From: Catellatospora sp. KI3
GTDB taxonomy: Bacteria; Actinomycetota; Actinomycetes; Mycobacteriales; Micromonosporaceae
Assembly (NCBI RefSeq): GCF_029948125.1
Contig: NZ_JASAMB010000002.1
Span: 186,001-250,000 of the forward strand
Direction of reading: 5' to 3'
DNA: 64,000 nt
In this document: positions 47,639-57,757 of the stretch, piece after piece
Position numbering within the stretch: position 1 is the stretch's first letter
How the letters are laid out: each line of letters starts with the position of its first letter
Notes under the pieces: model-generated
Database searches by the model: none
What the model was told of the DNA's origin: nothing
What the model saw: the letters and a program-made list of their open reading frames with translations, nothing else
Made by a program: the position numbers and the translations under genes

Positions 47639-47651
47639 GGCAGCCGGGAGG

Positions 47652-48743
47652 TCAGCTGATGCCGGCCTCGGTGCACTTGGCCGCGAAGTCGGCGGTGCAC
47701 AGCTCGTCCTTGGTCACGTAGCCGTCGGTGACGACGTCCTTGACGTTGTTGAAGAAGATCGCCTGGGGCACCAGCAGCACCGACGGGACGTCACGGCCGG
47801 ACTCGGAGTCCTTGGTGGTCTGGTCGGTGGTCTTGGTCTCGCCCTTGGCCAGCGAGATCGCCAGCGCGGCGGCCGCGTCGGCCTCCTGCTTGACGGCCTT
47901 GTAGACGGTCATGCACTGGTCGCCCGCGAGGATGTTCTGCAGACCCTGCACGGTGGCGTCCTGGCCGGTGACCGGGACCTTGCCGTTGACCTTGTTCTTC
48001 TTCAGCACGGTGATGGCCGCGTTGCCGAGGCCGTCGTTGGCGGCGAGCACGCCGTTGATCTTGCCGTTCGCCTGCGTGAACTGCTGCTCGAAGATCACGC
48101 CAGCCTGCGCGTTGTCCCAGTCCGGCACGGCCTGGTCCGCGGCGAGGGTGTACTCCTTGGCGTCATACTTCGCCTGCAGCACCTCAACGGCGCCGGCCTT
48201 GAACAGGGTGGCGTTGTTGTCGGTCGGCGAGCCGTTCAGCTGCGCGATCGCCGGGTTCTTGACGCCCTGCTCGGTCAGGCACTTGACCAGGCCCTCGCCC
48301 TGCAGCTTGCCGACGGCCTTGTTGTCGAAGCTGACGTAGTACGACGCGGAGCCGCCCAGGGTCAGGCGGTCGTAGTCGATGGTCGGGATGTTCTGCGCCT
48401 TGGCCTTGTCCAGCACGGCCTTGCCGGTGCCCGAGTCCAGGTTGACGATCATCAGCACGGTCGCGCCGTTGGTGATCATCTGGTCGGCGATGGTCTGGAA
48501 GTTGGTCTTGTCACCCTGCGCGTTCTGGATGTCGGCCTGAACGCCGGCAGCCTTGAAGGCCGCCTCGAGGTACTTGCGGTCCGCGGTCTCCCAGCGGGCC
48601 GAGGACTTGCTGTCGGGCAGGATGACGCCGATCTTCGGCGTCTTGGGGGCGCCGGTGTCGGCGCCCTTGTCCTCGGCACAGGCGGCGAGGCCGGTCACAG
48701 CCAGCAGGCCGGACGTGGCCAGAGCCAGGATCCCTTTGCGCAT
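47652..48743 (-). CDS. xylF: Sugar-binding lipoprotein (XylF-like)
   Basis: 363 residues. Lipoprotein signal with lipobox VTGLAAC, then a type I periplasmic-binding fold: KIGVILPDSKSSARWETADR, LDSGTGKAVLDKAKAQNIPT, AIAQLNGSPTDNNATLFKAG, VLAANDGLGNAAITVLKKN and PVTGQDATVQGLQNILAGDQ, all close to D-xylose-binding proteins. It delivers sugar to XylGH. ATG at 48743 with a purine-rich site upstream. Confidence 0.93.
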   Translation of the reverse strand: MRKGILALATSGLLAVTGLAACAEDKGADTGAPKTPKIGVILPDSKSSARWETADRKYLEAAFKAAGVQADIQNAQGDKTNFQTIADQMITNGATVLMIVNLDSGTGKAVLDKAKAQNIPTIDYDRLTLGGSASYYVSFDNKAVGKLQGEGLVKCLTEQGVKNPAIAQLNGSPTDNNATLFKAGAVEVLQAKYDAKEYTLAADQAVPDWDNAQAGVIFEQQFTQANGKINGVLAANDGLGNAAITVLKKNKVNGKVPVTGQDATVQGLQNILAGDQCMTVYKAVKQEADAAAALAISLAKGETKTTDQTTKDSESGRDVPSVLLVPQAIFFNNVKDVVTDGYVTKDELCTADFAAKCTEAGIS

Positions 48744-48899
48744 CGTTGCTCAAATCCTCTCGGATTCAGGGGTTGTTACTCGGGGTGTAGGTGGAGCGAG
48801 CGACTCTCCGGATCCGGGGTCCGGGGGAGGGTCGCGGCGGCGAATCCAGGGTTCGGTTCGCCCGTATAGGCAGTGCGTGAGGCCGGTCACACGGTTTTT

Positions 48900-48969
48900 G
48901 TTGTGTGCGACAACGTATGGCGAACAAATGCGTTCGCGCAAGCCTCGGGTTTGTTGTTGGCAATAACAA
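48900..48969 (-). promoter_or_regulatory. Candidate xylF promoter flanked by two ROK-type operators
   Basis: Dyad O1 at 48900-48914 (GTTGTGTGCGACAAC) and dyad O2 at 48951-48969 (TTGTTGTTGGCAATAACAA). Between them on the minus strand lie TTGCGC and CATACG spaced by 16 bp. O2 resembles TTTGTT...AACAAA xyl operators; repression by the adjacent ROK protein is inferred. The rest of the 48744-49096 gap contains no gene. Confidence 0.55.
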
Positions 48970-49096
48970 TTCAGCAACGTGCCCGTAACCACGGCATCGT
49001 CGGGGCTCGTGAAAGCGTCCGGGCAGGACGAATCACCCAGCGTCAGGACAAGTGCGTCCAGATGCCGGGACGGCGGTGGAACGGGTGCGGATCGGG

Positions 49097-49576
49097 TCAG
49101 GAACGGGCGATGGGGGCGAGGACTGCGGCGGTGAGCCGGATCAGGTCGGCGGGGGCCAGCCGGAGCTGAAGACCCCTCTTACCTGCGGAAACATACATCG
49201 TGTCGCTGTCCGTCGCCGACTCGTCGATCACCGTCGGCAGGCGCTTGCGCTGCCCGAGCGGGCTGATGCCGCCGCGCACGTACCCGGTGGTCTTCTCGGC
49301 CAGATCGCGGTCGGCCATCGCGGCCCGCTTGCCGCCCGCGGCCGCCGCGAGCGCCTTGAGGTCGATCTCGCCGGTGACCGGCACCACGGCCACGGTCAGC
49401 ACGCCGTCGACCTCGGTCACCAGCGTCTTGAACACCCGCGCCGGATCGGCGCCGAGCGCCTCGGCGACCAGCGCGCCGTAGTTGGGGGAGTCGGCCGACA
49501 CGTCGTACGTGTGCAGCGTGTGCGCCACCTTCTGCTTGGCGAGCAGCGCCGTCGCCGGAGTCCCCTGACCACCCAC
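49097..49576 (-). CDS. ybaK: Cys-tRNA(Pro)/Cys-tRNA(Cys) deacylase YbaK
   Basis: 159-residue YbaK/EbsC editing-domain protein that hydrolyses mischarged Cys-tRNA(Pro). FKTLVTEVDGVLTVAVVPVT, the conserved Lys/Gly region AAGGKRAAMADRDLAEKTTG and YVRGGISPLGQRKRLP are diagnostic. The GTG at 49576 gives the normal start (GGQGTPATALLAKQKV); longer frames run into a tandem-repeat region. Confidence 0.93.
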   Translation of the reverse strand: MGGQGTPATALLAKQKVAHTLHTYDVSADSPNYGALVAEALGADPARVFKTLVTEVDGVLTVAVVPVTGEIDLKALAAAAGGKRAAMADRDLAEKTTGYVRGGISPLGQRKRLPTVIDESATDSDTMYVSAGKRGLQLRLAPADLIRLTAAVLAPIARS

Positions 49577-49620
49577 GCCCGCCGATGCTACGCCGCGTCC
49601 GGCCCGCCTCCACCACCGCG

Positions 49621-49691
49621 CCCGCGCTCGCCCGCCGCGCCCGCGCCCGCGCTCGCCCGCCGCGCCCGCGCCCGCGCTCGCCCGCCGCGCC
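49621..49691. repeat. 25-bp GC tandem repeat, about 2.8 copies
   Basis: The unit starting CCCGCGCTCGCCCGCCGCGC occurs at 49621, 49646 and 49671 (the last partial) with no mismatch in the shared part, upstream of ybaK. Confidence 0.9.
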
Positions 49692-49705
49692 GAGCCGAGC
49701 CGCTG

Positions 49706-49769
49706 CTGCAGTTTCGGGGAAAGTGCAGCAATCGACCTCAAGATTCCCGCACCTTCCCCGAAACTGCAC
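49706..49769. repeat. Family 1 palindromic repeat, copy D (64 bp)
   Basis: CTGCAGTTTCGGGGAAAGTG left arm and complementary right arm CCTTCCCCGAAACTGCAC around a diverged centre. It is the only copy placed upstream of both neighbouring features, about 130 bp before ybaK. Confidence 0.9.
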
Positions 49770-49938
49770 CACCGCCCACGTCCGGCGCCCACCGCCCACG
49801 TCCGGCGCCGCGGGTAATCGAGCGGCCCGGCGGGTGATCACGCGGCCCGGCGGTTGATCGCGGTGCCGGGGTGGGGATACGCCGTCGATCACGTCCATAA
49901 GTTCATGATCAACGTTTCAGGGGGCGTGGGGTGGGGGG

Positions 49939-51102
49939 TCAGGGGGTGGCCGGGTGGGTTAGGAGGGCGAGGGGGCCGGCGGGGGTGCGGGTGAGGAGGA
50001 GGGAGGCGGGGTTGGGGCCGGAGAGGCGCAGGTCGCGGCGGAGTTGCTCGACGTCGAGGGCGGAGCCGCGTTTGAGGATCTCCAGGCGGCCCACCTGGCG
50101 GTCGCGCAGGGCGGCGCGCAGGCGCTTCAGGGAGAACGGGATGGCCTCGTCGATCGCGAAGCAGCGGCCGAAGGGGGAGGTCACGGGGCGGTCGGTGTAG
50201 ACGTAGGCGATGGAGGGGTCGGCTAGGCGGCCGTCGTGGGCGGCGGCGAACTCGGCGACCAGGTGGGCGCGGACTACGGCGCCGTCGGGGTCGGTGACGT
50301 ACGCGCCGACGCCGCCGACCGGGGCCGTCTCGGTGCCGCTGCCGGTGAGTTCGTGGGCGGTGCCGGCGCGCAGGACGGTGGCGCGGCGCGGCACCCAGGC
50401 CAGCGGGCCGCACCAGGCGGCCGCCTCGACCACGTCGCCGTCGACGGAGACCAGCTCCAGCTCGGCGCCGGGCGGCAGCAGCTCCTGGTCGATGCCGGGG
50501 GCGAGCTTGAGCACCGTGTGCGGCACCCGCTGCGGCAGCGCCGCCACCCAGTCCCACGGCGGCGAGTAGTCCTCGGGCCGGAACACGCGCCGCCCGCCGC
50601 TGCGCCGGGCCGGGTCGCAGAACGCGGCGTCCACCGTGCTCAGGTCGAAGTCGCGGGCGTCGCCGCAGGTCACGTGGGCGTCGGGGGCGTTGAGGGCGGC
50701 ACAGGCGGCGGTCACCGGGTCGGCGTCGACGCCGTACCCCCGGATGCCCGCGGCCGTCACCGCGCGCAGGTCGGCGCCGAGCCCGCAGCCCAGGTCGGCC
50801 AGGGCCCGCACGCCGGCGTCGGCCAGCCGCGCGGCCCGGCGCACCGCGACGACCGCACGGGTGGCCTGCTCCAGCCCGGCCCGGGTGAGGAAGGCGCGGT
50901 CGGCGTGGGCGCCGAACTTGAGCGCCGCCTTGCGCCGCAGCGCGACCTGGGTCAGCGCCGCGTTGGCCAGTTCGGCGGGGAAGCCGTGCGCGCGCAGGGC
51001 GGTGGCGGCGGCCAGCGAGTCGGTGTCGGCCAGCGCCGCGGCGGCGGCCAGGGCCGCTTCACCCTCGGGGGTACGCAGCGACGCCAGCTGGTCGAGATCC
51101 AC
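49939..51102 (-). CDS. SAM-dependent methyltransferase with THUMP-like C-terminal domain
   Basis: 387 residues. An N-terminal helical region is followed by a class I SAM site (ADLGCGLGADLRAVTAAGIR; GVDADPVTAACAALN) and the catalytic-position motif FCDPARRSGGRRVF, then a C-terminal THUMP-like domain (VRAHLVAEFAAAHDGRLADP; ILKRGSALDVEQLRRDLRLS). Probably modifies nucleic acid; substrate unassigned. It ends a minus-strand pair with the beta-propeller gene three bases upstream. Confidence 0.86.
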   Translation of the reverse strand: MDLDQLASLRTPEGEAALAAAAALADTDSLAAATALRAHGFPAELANAALTQVALRRKAALKFGAHADRAFLTRAGLEQATRAVVAVRRAARLADAGVRALADLGCGLGADLRAVTAAGIRGYGVDADPVTAACAALNAPDAHVTCGDARDFDLSTVDAAFCDPARRSGGRRVFRPEDYSPPWDWVAALPQRVPHTVLKLAPGIDQELLPPGAELELVSVDGDVVEAAAWCGPLAWVPRRATVLRAGTAHELTGSGTETAPVGGVGAYVTDPDGAVVRAHLVAEFAAAHDGRLADPSIAYVYTDRPVTSPFGRCFAIDEAIPFSLKRLRAALRDRQVGRLEILKRGSALDVEQLRRDLRLSGPNPASLLLTRTPAGPLALLTHPATP

Positions 51103-51105
51103 GCC

Positions 51106-51960
51106 TCATTCTGGCAGCGGCACCGAGACCACCTGGAACGGTGCCCCGGCGTCGGCGCGGTTGAGTTGCGAGTTCACCAGCAGCAGCCGGTCGCGCGCGT
51201 ACGCCAGTGTGGTCGGCACGGCGAACACGTCCTCGCGCCAGCGCCGCACCTCCGTCCCCGACCGCCCGTCGGCGGCGATGCACACCTCGGACAGGTAGAA
51301 CACCACGTCGGCGTGGCTGGTGCCCTCGTTGACCAGGCCGTACAGGGCGTCGCCGAGCAGCAGCATCCCGTCGGGCCCGAACGGCGCGCCGACCTCGATC
51401 CGGGTCGCCTCGGCGGTGGTGAGGTCCACGCGCCACAGGCTGTCGTCGCCCTGCGCCCCGACCAGCAGCGCGCTGCCGTCGGGCGTGGCGGTGATCCCGT
51501 TGAGGTACGGCAGCTCGCCCGCGCCCTCGACCCGGGCGAACACCTCGAACTCGCCGGTCGCCGCGTCGCTGTCGCCCAGCGTGAGCCGCCACACCACCGG
51601 TGTGTGCGAGTCGGTGGCGTACGCGGTGTCGCCGATCACCCATACGTCGTTGAGCAGCGGATTCTCCGACGGCACCGCGCGCTGGGCGACCAGGGCGGCG
51701 GTCTGCAGGTCGTAGACGTACAGGCGGCCGGTGGCGCCGCCGCAGACCACCAGGCGCGCCCCGGCGTGCACGGTCAGCCCGAGCACGCGGGTGCGCCCGT
51801 CGGTGCCGGCCGGCAGCCATACCTCGGTGTCAGGGCGGTCCAGGCTGCCCCGGTAGATCGTGCCGTCGCGGCTGCTGCCGACGTAGAAGGCGCCGCCGGG
51901 GGCGGTGGTGATGCCCTCGGGGAAGACGGCGTCGCCGGGAAGGGTGTATGCGGCGTGCAT
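51106..51960 (-). CDS. SMP-30/gluconolactonase-like beta-propeller protein
   Basis: 284 residues with repeating beta-propeller blades (GITTAPGGAFYVGSSRDGTI; GLTVHAGARLVVCGG; NDVWVIGDTAYATDSHTPVV; NGITATPDGSALLVGAQGDD). The lactonase metal residues can be matched only loosely (E at FPEGI, N at LLNDVW, N at YLNGI). The ATG at 51960 has AGGGTG seven bases upstream and is preferred to a GTG at 51969. No signal peptide. Function uncertain. Confidence 0.8.
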   Translation of the reverse strand: MHAAYTLPGDAVFPEGITTAPGGAFYVGSSRDGTIYRGSLDRPDTEVWLPAGTDGRTRVLGLTVHAGARLVVCGGATGRLYVYDLQTAALVAQRAVPSENPLLNDVWVIGDTAYATDSHTPVVWRLTLGDSDAATGEFEVFARVEGAGELPYLNGITATPDGSALLVGAQGDDSLWRVDLTTAEATRIEVGAPFGPDGMLLLGDALYGLVNEGTSHADVVFYLSEVCIAADGRSGTEVRRWREDVFAVPTTLAYARDRLLLVNSQLNRADAGAPFQVVSVPLPE

Positions 51961-52073
51961 GTGCCGCACCCTACGTGATCCCGGCGAGCCGCCGCGGCCC
52001 CTCGGACGTGCCGCGATGTGGCCGGAATCCCCGCGTTAACGCGCTCGACGGAGTAAGTTGGCCGACGTGGCGA

Positions 52074-52114
52074 CTAGCACTCTCCTTGACTGAGTGCTAG
52101 CGGCGACATAATGT
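52074..52114 (+). promoter_or_regulatory. groES promoter with CIRCE operator 1
   Basis: CIRCE 1 at 52074-52100 is CTAGCACTC-N9-GAGTGCTAG, a perfect inverted repeat. TTGACT (52086-52091) inside its spacer and TAATGT (52109-52114), 17 bp apart, form the promoter. HrcA binding would cover the -35 region. Confidence 0.93.
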
Positions 52115-52119
52115 TCGAG

Positions 52120-52146
52120 TTAGCACCCTGGCTGCCAGAGTGCTAA
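52120..52146 (+). promoter_or_regulatory. CIRCE operator 2
   Basis: TTAGCACCC-N9-GAGTGCTAA, one mismatch from the consensus, just downstream of the groES -10 region. Two operators around one promoter imply tight HrcA control of the chaperonin genes. Confidence 0.93.
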
Positions 52147-52271
52147 CGCACTACCGCCCTGCCGGTGGCGACACCCGCGACGACGCCACCCGTGGGGCGG
52201 TGACAACCCAGCAGACAAATACCTGGGTCTCGTGGTGCGAGACCCGGGCTATACCCCAGGAGGGTATGCTC

Positions 52272-52580
52272 GTGACTACCGCGACGAAGGTTGCGATCAA
52301 GCCGCTCGAGGACCGGATCCTGGTCCAGGCGAACGAGGCTGAGACCACCACCGCGTCGGGCCTCGTGATCCCCGACACGGCCAAGGAGAAGCCGCAGGAG
52401 GGCACCGTCCTCGCTGTCGGCCCCGGCCGCGTCGACGACAAGGGCAACCGCATCCCGGTCGACGTCAAGGTGGGTGACAAGGTCATCTACTCGAAGTACG
52501 GCGGCACCGAGGTCAAGTACGCCGGCGAGGAGTACCTGCTGCTCTCCGCCCGCGACGTCCTCGCGGTCGTCGAGAAGTGA
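52272..52580 (+). CDS. groES: Co-chaperonin GroES
   Basis: 102-residue heptameric lid of the chaperonin. [20 protein letters not shown], the mobile loop [37 protein letters not shown] and [20 protein letters not shown] are canonical. The GTG at 52272 is chosen over ATG 52266 because AGGAGGG lies seven bases before it. Long upstream frames are artefacts of the leader. Confidence 0.98.
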   Translation: MTTATKVAIKPLEDRILVQANEAETTTASGLVIPDTAKEKPQEGTVLAVGPGRVDDKGNRIPVDVKVGDKVIYSKYGGTEVKYAGEEYLLLSARDVLAVVEK

Positions 52581-52587
52581 TCTCAGC

Positions 52588-52624
52588 GATGCCCCGGCTC
52601 GCCCGCGAGGGTGGCCGGGGCATC
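52588..52624 (+). terminator. Hairpin between groES and groEL
   Basis: GATGCCCCGGC pairs with GCCGGGGCATC, just after the groES stop and ending about 10 bp before the groEL Shine-Dalgarno (AAGGAGA). Probable attenuator or processing site. Confidence 0.7.
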
Positions 52625-52645
52625 GTCACGTTAAGGAGACGATGA

Positions 52646-54283
<1,638 letters not shown>

Positions 54284-54304
54284 GCACGCCCCCTCCGGGG
54301 GTAA

Positions 54305-54351
54305 GGAAGGGCCCCTTCTTATCGCAATGCGATGTAGAAGGGGCCCTTCTT
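54305..54351. terminator. Long hairpin after groEL
   Basis: GGAAGGGCCCCTTCTTATCGC pairs with GCGATGTAGAAGGGGCCCTT around a short loop, followed by CTTC. Each half contains its own dyad (AAGGGGCCCTT), so it can also fold as two smaller hairpins. From memory, closely similar hairpins recur in Micromonospora genomes. Confidence 0.82.
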
Positions 54352-54470
54352 CACGCCCGACGTTCGGCTTGCGGGGCGAGCCGACCGGGGTGCGGCGGCG
54401 GGCCGGCGGTAAGTGATCGGTAATGCCTGCGGTCATGGTGAGTCGGCGCGGTGGCGCGCAGACTGGGGGC

Positions 54471-55985
54471 GTGATTACTCGGGTGCGGGCGATGGCCGCG
54501 GGCGTGGTCTCGGCGGCGGTGGCGCTGGGCGTGGCGGAGCTGGTCGCGGTGTTCACCGGGCCGCGGACCTCGCCGCTGATCGCGGTGGGCGGGGCGGTCA
54601 TCGACGCCACGCCGGAGGCCGTCAAGCACGTCGCGATCCAGCTCTTCGGCGTGTACGACAAGATCGCCCTGCTCACGGGCACCGTGCTCCTGCTGATCGC
54701 CTTCGCGGCCGTGGTGGGCCTGCTCGCGCGGCGCGACTTCCGCTGGGGCGTCGCGGGCATCGGCCTGTTCGCCCTCGTCGGTGTGGCCGCCGCGGTGACC
54801 CGCCCGAACGCGGGCCCGCTGGCCCTGCTGCCCACAGTGGTCGGGTCCGCCGCCGCGATCGCGGTGCTGCACTGGCTGCTGCGCGCGGCCGAACCGGTCG
54901 GCGCGGACGGCTCCGACGCCGACGCCCGCCGGCGCTTCCTGCGGTTCGCGCTGCTCGGCGCGGGTGGCGCGGCGGTCGCCGGCTTCCTTGGCCGGTCGCT
55001 GTCGTCGCGCCGCGACGTGCAGGCGGCACGGGAGCAGCTCGCCCTGCCGACACCGGGCAGCCCGGCCCCGGCCCTGCCCGCGACGGTCGATCCGCCCGTG
55101 TCCGGGCTGTCGACCTACGTCACCGCCGATGACTCCTTCTACCGGATCGACACCGCGCTGGTCGTGCCGCAGGTGGACCCGGAGTCGTGGCGGCTGCGGA
55201 TCCACGGGCGGGTGGCCCGGCCGATGGAGCTGACGCTGCGCGAGCTGATGGCCCGCCCGACCGTCGAGCGGTACGTCACGCTGGCCTGCGTCTCCAACGA
55301 GGTCGGCGGCGACCTGATCGGCAACGCCCGCTGGCTCGGCGTGCCGGTCAAGGACCTGCTGGAGGAGGCCGGCCCGCTCGACGGCGCGGACCAGGTGGTC
55401 AGCCGCTCGGTCGACGGCTGGACCTGCGGCACCCCCACCTCGGTGCTGCGCGACGGCCGCGACGCGATCCTGGCGTTCGCCATGAACGGCGAGCCGCTGC
55501 CGGTCGACCACGGCTTCCCGGTCCGCATGGTGGTGCCGGGCCTCTACGGCTACGTCAGCGCCTGCAAGTGGATCACCGAGATGGAGCTCAGCTCGTTCGC
55601 CGACTTCGACGCGTACTGGGTGCGCAAGGGCTGGGCGGCGCAGGGGCCGATCAAGACCGAGTCGCGGATCGACGCGCCCAAGGCGTTCGGCACAGTCTCA
55701 CCCGGCGACACGGTGATCGCCGGGGTGGCCTGGGCGCAGCACCGGGGCGTGTCCGTGGTCGAGGTGCGCGTGGACGAGGGTCCCTGGCAGCCCGCGACGC
55801 TGGCCGGAACGGTCGGTCCCGACACCTGGCGGCAGTGGACGATCCCGTGGCAGGCGACGCCCGGCAGTCACACCATCTCGGTGCGGGCAGCCGACGCGAC
55901 CGGGGCGCTGCAGCCCGAGCAGGGGGCCGATCCGTTCCCCGACGGCGCGCAGGGCTGGCACACGATCAGCGTGCAGGTGCGCTGA
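54471..55985 (+). CDS. Membrane-anchored molybdopterin-dependent oxidoreductase (sulfite oxidase family)
   Basis: 504 residues: four or so N-terminal membrane helices (AAGVVSAAVALGVAELVAVF; LLTGTVLLLIAFAAVVGLLA and later), then an RRRFLRFALLGAGGAAVAGF helix and a sulfite-oxidase-type Moco domain with the Mo-ligand Cys in YVTLACVSNEVGG, GNARWLGVPVKDLL and GFPVRMVVPGLYGYVSACKW. A dimerisation beta-domain ends the protein. GTG 54471 is preferred since the first helix begins right after it; ATGs at 54423/54435 are alternatives. Its end overlaps whiD by 20 bp. Substrate unknown. Confidence 0.88.
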   Translation: MITRVRAMAAGVVSAAVALGVAELVAVFTGPRTSPLIAVGGAVIDATPEAVKHVAIQLFGVYDKIALLTGTVLLLIAFAAVVGLLARRDFRWGVAGIGLFALVGVAAAVTRPNAGPLALLPTVVGSAAAIAVLHWLLRAAEPVGADGSDADARRRFLRFALLGAGGAAVAGFLGRSLSSRRDVQAAREQLALPTPGSPAPALPATVDPPVSGLSTYVTADDSFYRIDTALVVPQVDPESWRLRIHGRVARPMELTLRELMARPTVERYVTLACVSNEVGGDLIGNARWLGVPVKDLLEEAGPLDGADQVVSRSVDGWTCGTPTSVLRDGRDAILAFAMNGEPLPVDHGFPVRMVVPGLYGYVSACKWITEMELSSFADFDAYWVRKGWAAQGPIKTESRIDAPKAFGTVSPGDTVIAGVAWAQHRGVSVVEVRVDEGPWQPATLAGTVGPDTWRQWTIPWQATPGSHTISVRAADATGALQPEQGADPFPDGAQGWHTISVQVR

Positions 55986-56337
55986 GCTCGGGCTCGCGGT
56001 CGAGGCGAGCCTCCAGCCGCTTGACGTCGACGCGGGCACCGCAGCGGTCGACGGAGTCACGCCAGCCGATCTGCAGCAGGCGGTGCCGCTCGTGCTCGGT
56101 GAAACCGCCCCACACGCCGTACGGCTCGCGGGTGGTGAGGGCGTGCGCGGCGCACTCGGCGCGCACGGGGCAGGAGCCGCAGACCTTCTTCGCGGCGGTC
56201 TCGCGGCGCCCTCTAGATGAGCCCCGCTCACCATCAGGGTGGAAGAACTGCAAGCTGTCACGGCCTCTGCACGCTCCGTGGTGCTGCCAATCCCAAACGT
56301 CGGCTATCGGACCGGGGAGTCTGTGGAAGTGGGCCAT
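55966..56337 (-). CDS. whiD: WhiB-like transcription factor, WhiD/WhiB3 class
   Basis: 123 residues. N-terminal LPGPIADVWDWQ and ACRGRDSLQFFHPDGERG are typical of WhiD (Streptomyces) and WhiB3 (mycobacteria). Cluster cysteines are C23, C53, C56 and C62 (VCGSCPVRAEC), followed by the G(V/I)WGG turn in EPYGVWGGFTEHER and a basic tail. It binds a [4Fe-4S] cluster and a sigma factor and controls sporulation or redox genes. It is divergent from bldM across 201 bp, the arrangement remembered for Streptomyces. Confidence 0.93.
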   Translation of the reverse strand: MAHFHRLPGPIADVWDWQHHGACRGRDSLQFFHPDGERGSSRGRRETAAKKVCGSCPVRAECAAHALTTREPYGVWGGFTEHERHRLLQIGWRDSVDRCGARVDVKRLEARLDREPELSAPAR

Positions 56338-56538
56338 CTGACCTCCTAGGGGATGGGAGGCTTGAGGTCAAGCGAAGAGATTTGGGACAACGTCAGCACG
56401 TTACTCCGCGTACGTCCACTTGTCGCCATCGAGTGGATGATCAGGTAGTGCTGGACAGAGTTTTCGACGGAATCCCCGGAAAGTGCGTAATGATCTGGGT
56501 GTCTCGTGGTCTTCTTCGCAGGAGAGAGGGGGATCACC

Positions 56539-57303
56539 GTGCAGACCGTCCTCGTTTGCGTCCGCACCACCACGGCCGCGGCCACGATCGCGACCTGCGC
56601 CGAGAGGCTCGGGATAGCCGCGGGGGTGCGTACCGCGACCAGCGCCGTCGAGGCGATAGCGCAGTTGGCCACGTTCCCGGCCGGGATCGTGCTGGCCGAC
56701 ACCGCGCTCACCCGCCCCGACACCGTCGGCTTCACCCGCAAGGTGCTCGCCGCGGTGCCGCACGCGCAGCTGGTGCTGTTCGGTCCGGAGGAACCGGCCG
56801 CCGCGCAGGCAGCCATCCGGGCCGGGGCCCGAGGGCTGATCGGCGGCACCGATCCGGACCCGGTCAGCACCGCCGCCAAGGCGCTGCTGCTGGTCAGCAG
56901 ACCGGCGGCGCGTACCGAAGCGGTGCGGCCCGCCGTCGCCGGAGTGATGGCGGGCGCCGCCAGGCCCGCGGCCCGACCGCTCGCGGCCGGTCCGGGGGTG
57001 GCGACCCTCGGACGGCAGGGCGGCACCCCGGCCGCCGCGGTCGTGCCCGCCCAGCGTGGCGACCTGCCCGCCGAGCCGGTGGGCCAGCCGCTGCGCCCCG
57101 CCCGCTCGGTCACCCTGACCGAGCGCGAACTGCAGGTCCTGCGGGGTATGGCCGACGGCCAGAGCAACGCCGAGATCGGCCGCGACCTGTTCGTCTCCGA
57201 GGACACCGTGAAGACCCACGCCCGCCGGCTGTTCCGCAAGCTGGGCGCGCGCGACCGCGCTCACGCGGTGGCGGCGGGCTTCCGGGCCGGACTGGTGTTC
57301 TAG
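56539..57303 (+). CDS. bldM: BldM-like response regulator with degenerate receiver
   Basis: 254 residues from a GTG preceded by GGGGGA. The C-terminal LuxR helix-turn-helix (LTERELQVLRGMADGQSNAE, IGRDLFVSEDTVKTHARRLF, RKLGARDRAHAVAAGFRAG) matches BldM almost residue for residue as remembered. Receiver residues 1-115 keep an Asp at position 54 (VLADTAL), but the acidic pair is replaced by VRTT and the switch Lys by Gly (LIGGTD). An Ala/Pro-rich linker of about 70 residues (about 120-190) is longer than in Streptomyces BldM. Expected to act without classical phosphorylation, as an aerial-growth/sporulation regulator. Confidence 0.87.
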   Translation: MQTVLVCVRTTTAAATIATCAERLGIAAGVRTATSAVEAIAQLATFPAGIVLADTALTRPDTVGFTRKVLAAVPHAQLVLFGPEEPAAAQAAIRAGARGLIGGTDPDPVSTAAKALLLVSRPAARTEAVRPAVAGVMAGAARPAARPLAAGPGVATLGRQGGTPAAAVVPAQRGDLPAEPVGQPLRPARSVTLTERELQVLRGMADGQSNAEIGRDLFVSEDTVKTHARRLFRKLGARDRAHAVAAGFRAGLVF

Positions 57304-57379
57304 GGACTCCACCCCGCTGCGCTACCCGCCGCCGCCCCGCCTAAACCGGCCGGCGGGTGGATTCCCAGCAGGTGGTCTC

Positions 57380-57757
57380 TCAGTCCTCGACCATGTCGTC
57401 GACCGCGTCGGCGTAGCCGCGCGCGTACTCCCAGGTCACGTAGTGGTCCGGGTCCGGATCGTAGGCGGGCTCGTGCACCCGCGGCCGGCCCGAGTCGAGC
57501 AGGTGCCGCAGGTTGCCCCGCAGCAGGTCCCAGTCGAAGTAGTGCGGTTCGCGGCAGTCCTCGCAGTCGACGACGAGCCCCCGGATACCCTTCGGGGACA
57601 GCAGCACCTGGTAGACCTCCAGCTCGGCCAGGTCGGCCAGGAGGTCGGCGCGTTCCTGCGTCGAGAGTTCGCCGTACGCGTCACCCTCGGGGTCGTCCAG
57701 ACCCGCGGTGGGGTCGGCCGGGTCGCCGTGGAACGGATCAATGGGCTCGTCGTGCAC
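57380..57757 (-). CDS. DUF5319 family protein
   Basis: 125-residue acidic protein. Core ELSTQERADLLADLAELEVY, QVLLSPKGIRGLVVDCEDCR, EPHYFDWDLLRGNLRHLLDS matches DUF5319, an actinobacterial family commonly near guaB genes. Two Cys in CEDC may bind metal. Function unknown. It lies between bldM (convergent) and guaB3 (divergent). Confidence 0.88.
   Translation of the reverse strand: MHDEPIDPFHGDPADPTAGLDDPEGDAYGELSTQERADLLADLAELEVYQVLLSPKGIRGLVVDCEDCREPHYFDWDLLRGNLRHLLDSGRPRVHEPAYDPDPDHYVTWEYARGYADAVDDMVED

Larger units (their letters stand above)
49577..49938. other. Repeat-rich intergenic region without genes
   Basis: 362 bp holding the 25-bp tandem repeat, family 1 copy D, a duplicated CCGCCCACGTCCGGCGC, and three tandem variants of TGATCACGCGGCCCGGCGG near 49816-49870. 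The end holds the near-dyad GTTCATGATCAACG. No plausible reading frame. Confidence 0.7.
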
